A stretch of 64,000 bases of DNA from Bacteroidales bacterium. Lineage in GTDB: Bacteria; Bacteroidota; Bacteroidia; Bacteroidales; GCA-2748055. Position 1 is the stretch's first letter; each line of letters starts with the position of its first letter. The position numbers and the translations under genes were made by a program. Positions 43,048 through 50,319 of the stretch are shown here, piece after piece. The notes below the pieces were generated by a model, which saw only the letters and a program-made list of their open reading frames with translations, made no database searches and was not told the origin of the DNA. Location of the stretch: the NCBI GenBank assembly GCA_029210725.1, contig JARGFM010000002.1:162431-226430 (forward strand), written 5' to 3'.

Positions 43048-43467
43048 CTATTCGAAAATGTTGGTTTTATGTATCCCCTTGATAGTGCGCCTTCGCAGGA
43101 TAAGAAACAGGATCAGATGAAGAATCAGGAATCCACTCCAGATCAGCAGAGTGATGTGAACGATCCGGATGCTTTCATAGGCCGAATGAAATCCCAGGAG
43201 GAACCAGGCTTCAGAAGTGATTCCCCAGACGATAAAGGTGGTCAGGTTCCACCTGAACCCGGCGTCAAACAGAAAGTTATTTATTCCATCCCGCTTTCCC
43301 GTCATCCAGGCGCTTACAAAGATGATGGCTCCATAGGCAACGGAGATGAAAATAACCCAGATCCAGCGTTCAACGGCGAGCAGGCTGCTCAGTCCGAATC
43401 GAAAGAGCACCGTGTAAATGAATAACAGGAGCGCATACAGCAGCAGGTTGCGAGATACTATTTTCAT
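43048..43467 (-). CDS. Four-TM membrane protein, partner of a PadR-type regulator
   Basis: The 139-residue protein has about four hydrophobic helices: NLLLYALLLFIYTVLF (7-22), WIWVIFISVAYGAIIFVSAWM (36-56), TTFIVWGITSEAWFLLGF (76-93) and IVHITLLIWSGFLILHLILFLIL (101-123), with a basic C-terminus. I do not recognise a named family. It starts five bases after the stop of a PadR-like regulator on the same strand, a layout in which the regulator commonly controls its membrane partner. It likely acts in the inner membrane; substrate or signal unknown. Confidence 0.78.
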   Translation of the reverse strand: MKIVSRNLLLYALLLFIYTVLFRFGLSSLLAVERWIWVIFISVAYGAIIFVSAWMTGKRDGINNFLFDAGFRWNLTTFIVWGITSEAWFLLGFHSAYESIRIVHITLLIWSGFLILHLILFLILRRRTIKGIHKTNIFE

Positions 43468-43472
43468 GGTAT

Positions 43473-43862
43473 TTATTTTTTAGTGGTTGTAGCTTTATCG
43501 GTTAAAAGTTCCTTCAGCGGTTCTTGAAAAAAGAGCAGGATATTTCTTTCCACAAAGGAGTGAAGCAGGGACTCCCCCAGGGGGGTAAGGTGATAGTATT
43601 TCCGGTCGGGACCTTTATGACCTTTCCCGGCACTGAAATCGACCATTTTCAGGTGATAGTATTTCCGCAGTGTTCGGTAGAGGCTCTGTTCCTCTGCATG
43701 TATGGTCCCATTCGAAAAGCGCTGAATAGACTCCTGCAATCCGGAGACATATTTGGGGCCTTCTTTCAGCGACAGGAAGATCCAGAGGGTTAGCTGGCCC
43801 TTTTTGTAAGTCTCTTCCCATGCACTTAGAAGCTCTTTGTGCATTTCATAATCGTTTTTCAT
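43473..43862 (-). CDS. PadR-family transcriptional regulator
   Basis: The protein (129 residues from ATG 43862; a further ATG at 43871 is possible) has a PadR-type winged helix: GQLTLWIFLSLKEGPKYVSGLQESIQRF (helices 1-2), the recognition region EQSLYRTLRKYYHLKMVDFSA and the wing DRKYYHLTPLGESLL. PadR proteins are usually repressors responding to small molecules. It is co-transcribed with the four-TM gene five bases downstream. An inverted repeat ATAGTA-N9-TACTAT (43891-43911) overlaps the predicted -7 box of its promoter, a likely self-binding site. Confidence 0.85.
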   Translation of the reverse strand: MKNDYEMHKELLSAWEETYKKGQLTLWIFLSLKEGPKYVSGLQESIQRFSNGTIHAEEQSLYRTLRKYYHLKMVDFSAGKGHKGPDRKYYHLTPLGESLLHSFVERNILLFFQEPLKELLTDKATTTKK

Positions 43863-43890
43863 ATGGAGCAATTGGTATTAAACAAGATGT

Positions 43891-43911
43891 ATAGTACAAA
43901 TGTAATACTAT
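43891..43911 (-). promoter_or_regulatory. Candidate PadR operator overlapping a TACATTTG promoter box
   Basis: ATAGTA (43891-43896) and TACTAT (43906-43911) are exact inverted repeats nine bases apart. Between them, on the minus strand, TACATTTG (43904-43897) matches the TAnnTTTG box 35 bases before the regulator's ATG. Binding of a dimer here would block the promoter. Confidence 0.45.
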
Positions 43912-43982
43912 TTTCCAATCCCGGGCAAATTTTTCAGGATTATTTTTTCATATACGAATTTATCATGCAGGAAAAGAGACCC

Positions 43983-44480
43983 TTAAAGCACCCACTTTTT
44001 TTCAGGAGTGGTGTAATCCAGCACTCTTATCTGCAGGGTATTTCCCAGGCGGAGCGCTTCTTCACTCATCTTTTTCAGGGACCCACTGCAGATCCCAATA
44101 TACCGTTGCTCCCCCTCCACTACCAGGTTTACCTTGTAGGCCCTGGCCCCTTGTTTATCCTGGGGAACCACGAAGGGAGAGGGTCCGGTACGCCTGCTGG
44201 CCAGACTGATCCGTACCACGGTAACATACGAGGGGGGCGGGAGGGGCTTCCATGCGCCGATTCTTATCTTCAGAAAGCGATCATACTTCAGGTAGCGCCG
44301 GTTCGCCAGATCGATAAGCACCCCCTGATAAGAGAAGGCTGAAAGGCCTCCCAGCAACAGGCAGATGGATCCGCCTGTGTATGTTTCATGAACCAGGAAA
44401 GTAAAGCCCATCAGGGCCAGCAGGGGTGTGATTACCTTGAAGGAATACTTTTCGAACTGGTAGAACGGCGAAGGATTCAT
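43983..44480 (-). CDS. Small membrane protein of unknown function
   Basis: The 165-residue protein has two closely spaced TM helices near the N-terminus (YSFKVITPLLALMGFTFLV, then GGSICLLLGGLSAFSY), followed by a soluble part of about 110 residues with alternating strands (GVLIDLANRRYLKYDRFLKIRIGAWKPLP, YVTVVRISLASRR, YKVNLVVEGEQRYIGICSG) and a helix KKMSEEALRLGNTLQ. The layout resembles bacterial PH-like membrane proteins, but I cannot assign a family. It lies between the PadR locus and a divergent DPP IV gene. Confidence 0.72.
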   Translation of the reverse strand: MNPSPFYQFEKYSFKVITPLLALMGFTFLVHETYTGGSICLLLGGLSAFSYQGVLIDLANRRYLKYDRFLKIRIGAWKPLPPPSYVTVVRISLASRRTGPSPFVVPQDKQGARAYKVNLVVEGEQRYIGICSGSLKKMSEEALRLGNTLQIRVLDYTTPEKKWVL

Positions 44481-44533
44481 GGAATCAAGTTAGCAAATAT
44501 TGGGTTATATTTAAGTCGGTAAAAACAACGCAT

Positions 44534-46765
44534 ATGAAACGTCTTATATCCATGAGTATCCTCCTGATCCTCCTGGCTTTTTCAAGCCTGACGCAGTACG
44601 CTCAGACTTCCGGAGCAGCACTCACGCTGGAAGATATTTATAAAAATGAGACCTATCCCACCCGTTCCTACAGGTCGGTTCGTTGGCTGGACGATTCCAG
44701 GTACTATACCACCCTGGAAAGAAACAGGGAAAAAGCCTGTTCAGAGATTGTCCGCTACCATGCCGGGACCGGAGAAAGAGTTGTTCTGGTGGGAGCGGGA
44801 CAGCTGATTCCGGAGCAGGGCGTGGATCCATTGGATATCAGGGACTATCACTGGTCGGCAGACAACAACAGATTATTGCTCTTCACCAATACCCGCAGGG
44901 TATGGAGGTACCATACCCGGGGCGACTACTGGGTGCTGGACCTTATTTCCGGAAAGCTGCAACAACTGGGAGCTTCCCTGAAACCAGCCTCCCTGATGTT
45001 TGCAAAATTTTCGCCCGACGGCACCCGGGTGGCCTATGTGAGTGAGCACAATATTTTTGTGGAGGAGCTTGGGGATGGTGCGATTAATCCACTTACAAGT
45101 GACGGAGGAGAACGCTTTGTGAACGGTACCTTCGACTGGCTTTATGAGGAGGAATTCAGCTGCCGGGATGGATTCCGGTGGAGCAATGACGGGGAAAAGA
45201 TTATTTTCTGGCATTCCGATACAGACGGGACCGGGACCTTCTATCTGATCAACAATCTCGATTCCCTTTATTCTGTTCCGTTGCCCTTCCCCTATCCCAA
45301 GGTGGGGACTGCCAATTCGGCCGTGAAGATAGGGGTGGTTTCCTCCAGCGGAGGTGTTATAAAATGGTTCGATGTTCCGGGTGATCCCAGAAATCATTAC
45401 CTGGTGAGGATGGAGGTGGTTCCTGGAAAGGACCAGGTGATTTTACAGCAACTGAACCGTCTCCAGAACACCAACCGTGTCTGGATCGGAGATCTGGAAA
45501 CCATGGAGATAGAGAACATCCTTACGGAAACCGATGAAGCCTTCCTGGATGTGCATGACGATCTGGTATGGCTCGAAGGGAACCGCTATTTTACCTGGAC
45601 CAGTGAACGTGACGGCTGGAGGCATCTGTACAGGATTTCGCTGGATGGAAAGGAGATCAGGCAGGTGACCAGCGGGGCATTTGATGTGATATCACTGGAA
45701 TGCGTTCATCCACGGTCCGGATTTGTGTACTACATCGCATCCCCGGATAATCCTACGCAGCGATATCTCTATCGCAGCCGGCTTAATGGAAAGGGGGATC
45801 CCGAAAAAATATCTCCGGCTGAACAGCAGGGACAGCACCACTATTTAATATCAGGCGATGCAAGCCTGGCGCTTCATACCTATGAGAGTGCTCAGACTCC
45901 GCCCGTAATTTCACTGGTGGAACTTGGGTCTCACCGGACAGTCAGGGTGTTGGAAGATAACCGGGAGGTCAGGGAGAAATATGCCGGGCTGAATCTGACT
46001 CCCAAAGAGTTTTTCAGAATAGATATCGGGGAGGTTTTGCTGGACGCGTGGATGATAAAACCTGCTGATTTTGACCCGGCAGGGAAATACCCGCTTATTT
46101 TCCATGTATATGGTGAACCGGCTGGATCCACGGTGCAGGACAGCTGGGGAGGAGGGGATTTGTGGCATCAGTACCTGGCGCAGCTTGGATATGTGGTGAT
46201 CTCCGTGGATAACCGGGGAACGGCTGCTCCAAGAGGAAAGGCATGGAGAAACTCCATTTATGAACAGATCGGGATCCTGGCTGCCAGAGACCAGGCCGCA
46301 GCTGCGAAAAAGATTCTGGCTGCCTATTCCTTCCTGGATAGTGAGCGGGTGGGCATATGGGGCTGGAGCGGAGGAGGTTCCATGACCCTCAACGGCATGT
46401 TCCGCTATCCGGATATATACAAAACCGGTATAGCCATTGCTTTTGTATCTCACCAGAAGCTGTATGATACGGCTTACCAGGAACGTTATATGGGCCTCCC
46501 CGGAAAAAATGCGGAGGGCTACCTGCTGGGTTCACCCATTACCCATGCCGCAAAGCTGGAAGGGAAGCTGCTTCTGATTCACGGAACCGCAGATGATAAT
46601 GTTCACTATCAGAGTTTTGAGCTGTTGGTCGATGAACTGGTCAAACAGGATAAGTTGTTCGACATGTTCTCTTATCCCATGCGGACCCATGCCATTCGGG
46701 AACGGGAAAACACCAGTCTCCATCTGCGCCGCACCATGGCGAGGTACTGGCTGGAGAACCTTTAA
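44534..46765 (+). CDS. Dipeptidyl peptidase IV (S9B family)
   Basis: The 743-residue protein has a signal peptide (ISMSILLILLAFSSLTQYAQ), an N-terminal eight-bladed propeller (about 30-470) with the double-Glu motif YEEEFSCRDGFRWS that docks the substrate amino terminus, and a C-terminal alpha/beta hydrolase. The nucleophile Ser (about 612) lies in WGWSGGGSM, the Asp near 687 in HGTADDNVHYQ and the His near 718 in MRTHAIRE. It removes X-Pro or X-Ala dipeptides from peptide N-termini, probably in the periplasm or on the outer membrane. Together with serine, threonine and alanine catabolic genes it fits peptide use. Confidence 0.93.
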   Translation: MKRLISMSILLILLAFSSLTQYAQTSGAALTLEDIYKNETYPTRSYRSVRWLDDSRYYTTLERNREKACSEIVRYHAGTGERVVLVGAGQLIPEQGVDPLDIRDYHWSADNNRLLLFTNTRRVWRYHTRGDYWVLDLISGKLQQLGASLKPASLMFAKFSPDGTRVAYVSEHNIFVEELGDGAINPLTSDGGERFVNGTFDWLYEEEFSCRDGFRWSNDGEKIIFWHSDTDGTGTFYLINNLDSLYSVPLPFPYPKVGTANSAVKIGVVSSSGGVIKWFDVPGDPRNHYLVRMEVVPGKDQVILQQLNRLQNTNRVWIGDLETMEIENILTETDEAFLDVHDDLVWLEGNRYFTWTSERDGWRHLYRISLDGKEIRQVTSGAFDVISLECVHPRSGFVYYIASPDNPTQRYLYRSRLNGKGDPEKISPAEQQGQHHYLISGDASLALHTYESAQTPPVISLVELGSHRTVRVLEDNREVREKYAGLNLTPKEFFRIDIGEVLLDAWMIKPADFDPAGKYPLIFHVYGEPAGSTVQDSWGGGDLWHQYLAQLGYVVISVDNRGTAAPRGKAWRNSIYEQIGILAARDQAAAAKKILAAYSFLDSERVGIWGWSGGGSMTLNGMFRYPDIYKTGIAIAFVSHQKLYDTAYQERYMGLPGKNAEGYLLGSPITHAAKLEGKLLLIHGTADDNVHYQSFELLVDELVKQDKLFDMFSYPMRTHAIRERENTSLHLRRTMARYWLENL

Positions 46766-46782
46766 ACAGAAGGAGAAAAGAA

Positions 46783-48252
46783 GTGACAAGTCATATTCCC
46801 AGCATATTCAATGATGTAGTTGGCCCGGTTATGCGGGGGCCATCCAGTTCTCACAGTGCAGCGGCACTTCGGATAGGGCGGATTTGTCGGGAGCTGATGC
46901 AGGGCGATCCCGGACGTGTGATAGTAAGCTATGATGCCAGGGATGCCCTGGCCACCACTCACAAGAGTCAGGGATCTGATATGGGTATTAAGGGAGGATT
47001 GTTAGGTTTCGAAGCCGATGATGAGCGTTTGAGGGATCCCGATCCTTACCTGGCAGAGGCAGGGATCGATCTTAGTTTCAGGGTGACCGATACCGGTTTT
47101 GGCCTTCCCAACCTCTACCTGGTTCACATGCAGCAAGGGGGTTTAAAAATGGAAGTGGTTGCCCTTTCCACCGGTGGAGGGATGATCGAAATCATCCGGA
47201 TCAACCAGGTTCCTGTCTCCATTAAAGGGGACCGGCAGGTGGAGCTATGGTTTGCAGAAAGCGGCAAACTCCTTCTGCAGGGCCCGCCCCCCGAGGGAGC
47301 TGCAAAACGAGTGATTGCTCCTGTTTTGCCCCTTGCTTCTTTTGATCCTATAGGGGTACCCTTCAGCACCTGCCAGGAGATGATGCAATACAACGCCGAA
47401 AGAAATCTGCCTGCCTGGGAACTCGCTGCCGATTATGAATCCATGCAGGGAAAAATCACGGATGTGGAGGTCTTTCAGAAGATGCGGGAACTATACAGGG
47501 TGATGCGCGGTTCCATCAATGCGGGATTGAGAGGGACCAGCTATCAGGACCGGATTTTAGGGGCACAGTCGGCTGCCTACCAGAAAAGCCTGGAGTCGGG
47601 GATCCTGGCAGGAGGTGAAGCCCTGCATAACATCACTCTTTATGTATCAGCCATCATGGAAGTCAAGAGCTCCATGGGAACCATTGTGGCTGCTCCTACA
47701 GCCGGATCATGCGGAACCTTTCCCGGTGCGGTGATTGGAGTGGCCGACTCCCTGGGCCTGGATGAGGAGCGGATCGTCAAGGCTTTGCTGGCCGGGAGTC
47801 TGACAGGTATATTTATAGCTGCCGCATCTACCTTTTCAGCCGAGATCGGGGGGTGCCAGGCGGAGTGTGGATCGGGTTCCGGTATGGCCGCCTCAGCAAT
47901 TGCCTGGATATTGGGAGGCAGTGTGGAACAGTGTATGGCAGCTGCCTCCATGGCCCTTCAGAATTCACTGGGGATGATATGCGATCCAATTGCTGCCCGG
48001 GTGGAAGCTCCGTGCCTGGGAAAGAACATCAGCTCGGCTGTTAACGGACTCACAAGTGCGAATATGGCAGTGGCCGGATATGATCCTCTGATCCCGCTGG
48101 ATGAGGTAATTGAGACCATGGATAGGGTGGGCCGGAGCCTCCCCCGCGAACTACGTTGTACCGCTCTGGGCGGACTCTCTACAACGCCGACGGCCATGGA
48201 AATTGAGAAACGGCTGGAAATAAATGAAAATCAGGGGAATGCATCTGCCTAA
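46783..48252 (+). CDS. sdaA: L-serine ammonia-lyase (iron-sulfur serine dehydratase)
   Basis: The 489-residue single-chain enzyme has the beta domain first (SIFNDVVGPVMRGPSSSHSAAALRIGRI, residues 5-32) and the alpha domain from about 240, with the Fe-S-binding Cys residues in APTAGSCGTFPG, GGCQAECGSGSG and MICDPIAARVEAPC. It converts L-serine to pyruvate and ammonia. The start is GTG 46783 with AGGAGAAAAGAA upstream; no ATG fits. It lies 17 bases after the DPP IV gene and its 3' end overlaps the CPBP gene start, so these form one operon. Confidence 0.93.
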   Translation: MTSHIPSIFNDVVGPVMRGPSSSHSAAALRIGRICRELMQGDPGRVIVSYDARDALATTHKSQGSDMGIKGGLLGFEADDERLRDPDPYLAEAGIDLSFRVTDTGFGLPNLYLVHMQQGGLKMEVVALSTGGGMIEIIRINQVPVSIKGDRQVELWFAESGKLLLQGPPPEGAAKRVIAPVLPLASFDPIGVPFSTCQEMMQYNAERNLPAWELAADYESMQGKITDVEVFQKMRELYRVMRGSINAGLRGTSYQDRILGAQSAAYQKSLESGILAGGEALHNITLYVSAIMEVKSSMGTIVAAPTAGSCGTFPGAVIGVADSLGLDEERIVKALLAGSLTGIFIAAASTFSAEIGGCQAECGSGSGMAASAIAWILGGSVEQCMAAASMALQNSLGMICDPIAARVEAPCLGKNISSAVNGLTSANMAVAGYDPLIPLDEVIETMDRVGRSLPRELRCTALGGLSTTPTAMEIEKRLEINENQGNASA

Positions 48253-48883
48253 GAATCACCTGTGGCTGGGCCTGGAGTTCATACTCCTGTTTTTCGGAAT
48301 CCCCTTGATTATCTACCTGGATGAGAATTTTATCCACCCCAGCATCATCATCCTGCCGGTCCTGCTGTTTATCTTCCTTCTGCTGAGGCGCAATCCCGAA
48401 TTCAGATGGAGAGAACTGGTCGCCTGGTCGGTTCCCCGGAAAATGCTGGCTGTAAACGGACTTGTGATTATTTCTTCTGCCTTGCTGGTGTGGGCCTATG
48501 TCTACTTTTTTGACCGGGAGAAGCTGTTTAACCTTCCCAGGACCAATCCTTGGATTTATCTGGCCCTGTGTGTTTTTTATCCGGTGTTTTCGGCCTATGG
48601 GCAGGAGATTATCTACCGGACCTTTCTTTCAAGGCGATATTCGGCGATCTTCCGGAAGAGCTGGCAATATCTGTTGGCCAGTGCCATCAGCTTTTCATTT
48701 GTGCACATCGTTTATTATAATCCGGTATCCATGATACTTACCTTTATCGGCGGACTTTATTTTGCAAGGATGTATCAGCGGACTCGAAGCGTACTTTTTA
48801 CCGCTGTATTACACGGTATTTTCGGAATCATATTTTTTGGCATGGGTATGGGCCAGTATTTCTGGCTGGACATGCCCGCATAA
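48239..48883 (+). CDS. CPBP-family membrane protein with altered EExxxR motif
   Basis: This protein (214 residues from ATG 48239, preceded by AGGGG; ATG 48224 is an alternative) has about six to seven TM helices and matches the CPBP/Rce1-type intramembrane protease family. Motif one is YGQEIIYRTFLSRR, so the first Glu of EExxxR is Gln. Motif two, FSFVHIVYYNP, keeps the His, and motif three is LHGIFGI. The Gln change may lower or remove protease activity, or mark a scaffold role. It overlaps the serine dehydratase gene by 14 bases and is followed by an EEP-family gene. Confidence 0.83.
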   Translation: MHLPKNHLWLGLEFILLFFGIPLIIYLDENFIHPSIIILPVLLFIFLLLRRNPEFRWRELVAWSVPRKMLAVNGLVIISSALLVWAYVYFFDREKLFNLPRTNPWIYLALCVFYPVFSAYGQEIIYRTFLSRRYSAIFRKSWQYLLASAISFSFVHIVYYNPVSMILTFIGGLYFARMYQRTRSVLFTAVLHGIFGIIFFGMGMGQYFWLDMPA

Positions 48884-48904
48884 ACTTATCAAAACGGAGG
48901 TTAT

Positions 48905-49768
48905 ATGAAGGGTACAAACTGGAATCATATGTTACGGGCTGTTATCGCAGCTTGTTTCTGCCTTTGGGCAGCAGGTGTGAGGGCACAGGAGCCCGTGGAA
49001 CTGATAAGCTACAACATCCGGATGAATACTTCCGGCGACGGGGAGCACGCCTGGCCCCACAGGAAGGAAAATGTGGCCGCTCTTTTCAGGTTCCACAGGG
49101 CCGATATTTTCTGTGTTCAGGAAGCCTTGCCTGAGCAGATGGACGATCTGGATGCGGCTTTCCCTGGTTTTACCTACGAAGGGCTTGGTAGGGATGACGG
49201 GAAGAGGAAAGGGGAGTTTTCGGCTGTCTTCTATAATCGCGATCGTTTTAAAAAGCTTGACGGGGGTACTTTCTGGCTTTCCGAGACTCCGGGTGAATGC
49301 AGCTTTGGATGGGATGCGGCCTGCCGCAGGGTTTGCAGCTGGGTAAAGCTGGAAGATAAGCTTACCGGCGAATCGCTGCATGTATTTAATACCCATTTCG
49401 ATCACCGGGGAGAAGTGGCCCGCAGCCAATCGGCCCGGCTGATCCTGGATAAGATCGAGGAAATATCAAAAGGGGCGGGAGCGATCGTGTTGTGCGGCGA
49501 TTTTAACCTTCCTCCTGCTTCCGCACCCATTTCGCTTATCAGGACGAAACTCAGGGATGCATTCCGGGTATCGGAGCAGCCTCCTTATGCTTCGGTGGCA
49601 ACCTTTCACGGATTCACCTATGATGATCCGCCCGGAGAGAGGATCGATTATGTCTTTGTTTCAGGCGATCTGAAAGTCCTGCGCTACGGAGGGCTGACCG
49701 ATTCCAGGGACCGCTCCTTTTTCTCGGACCATCTTCCGGTGCTGGTAACTCTGCAGTTGGTCAAATGA
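48905..49768 (+). CDS. Secreted endonuclease/exonuclease/phosphatase (EEP) family protein
   Basis: The 287-residue protein has a signal peptide (about residues 1-28, AVIAACFCLWAAGVRAQ) and a full EEP (DNase I-like) domain: LISYNIRMNTSGDGEHAWPHRKENVAAL, FCVQEALPEQ (metal Glu), SVAVFYNRDRF-like GEFSAVFYNRDRFK, FNTHFDHRGEVARSQSA (catalytic His), VLCGDFNLPPASAPI, and ERIDYVFVSGDLKV with the final FFSDHLPVLV. Bacteroidota homologues are often phosphodiesterases of unknown substrate. It lies 21 bases after the CPBP gene with GGAGG before the ATG. Confidence 0.9.
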   Translation: MKGTNWNHMLRAVIAACFCLWAAGVRAQEPVELISYNIRMNTSGDGEHAWPHRKENVAALFRFHRADIFCVQEALPEQMDDLDAAFPGFTYEGLGRDDGKRKGEFSAVFYNRDRFKKLDGGTFWLSETPGECSFGWDAACRRVCSWVKLEDKLTGESLHVFNTHFDHRGEVARSQSARLILDKIEEISKGAGAIVLCGDFNLPPASAPISLIRTKLRDAFRVSEQPPYASVATFHGFTYDDPPGERIDYVFVSGDLKVLRYGGLTDSRDRSFFSDHLPVLVTLQLVK

Positions 49769-49892
49769 CAGCAGACATTCCAGTAAAATTCGGAGGTTAT
49801 TTACCAAAAGCTGGGCTCGGCTTATACACAGATTATCAGCTACTCTTATCAATGTCAATAACTGGTATTTAGTACCTCCCCTTGCTGCAGCT

Positions 49893-50261
49893 CTAACCGG
49901 CCTTCTGCTTCCTGCTCATCTTTATTCCTACCGATTTGATAGGACCTCCCATGGGGGGATTCAGCTTCCGGATCCTGATCGTGGCTTTCTTAACACCATC
50001 CATCTCTGCAAAGAGTGCATCCAGTATGCGCTTCCCGATGTTTTCCAGGAGCTTTGATTTGGTCCGCCGCATCTCATTTTTAATGATCGCGTACGCCTGC
50101 TGGTAATTCACCGCATCCTGGAGCTTATCAGAGTCAGCCGGTAAGGCCAGGTCGGCATCCATCTCCAGGTCAACCAGGAACCGGTTGCCAACAATTTGTT
50201 CCTCCTGGTAATGGCCATGGAAAGCGTAGAATTCCATCTCTTCTATGATTACTTTACCCAT
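49893..50261 (-). CDS. folB: Dihydroneopterin aldolase
   Basis: The 122-residue protein matches FolB of folate synthesis, which converts dihydroneopterin to 6-hydroxymethyl-dihydropterin. FYAFHGHYQEEQIVGNRFLVDLEM contains the substrate-binding and active-site region, AVNYQQAYAIIKNEM the conserved Tyr segment, and KKATIRIRKLNPPMGGPIKSVGIKMSR the catalytic Lys region. Length is typical (about 120). It stands alone on the minus strand between two plus-strand genes. Confidence 0.93.
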   Translation of the reverse strand: MGKVIIEEMEFYAFHGHYQEEQIVGNRFLVDLEMDADLALPADSDKLQDAVNYQQAYAIIKNEMRRTKSKLLENIGKRILDALFAEMDGVKKATIRIRKLNPPMGGPIKSVGIKMSRKQKAG

Positions 50262-50319
50262 AAATCAAAATTAGCAATAAATAACTTTTAAATCTCAGGC
50301 GCATGCCATACTTTTAGGC

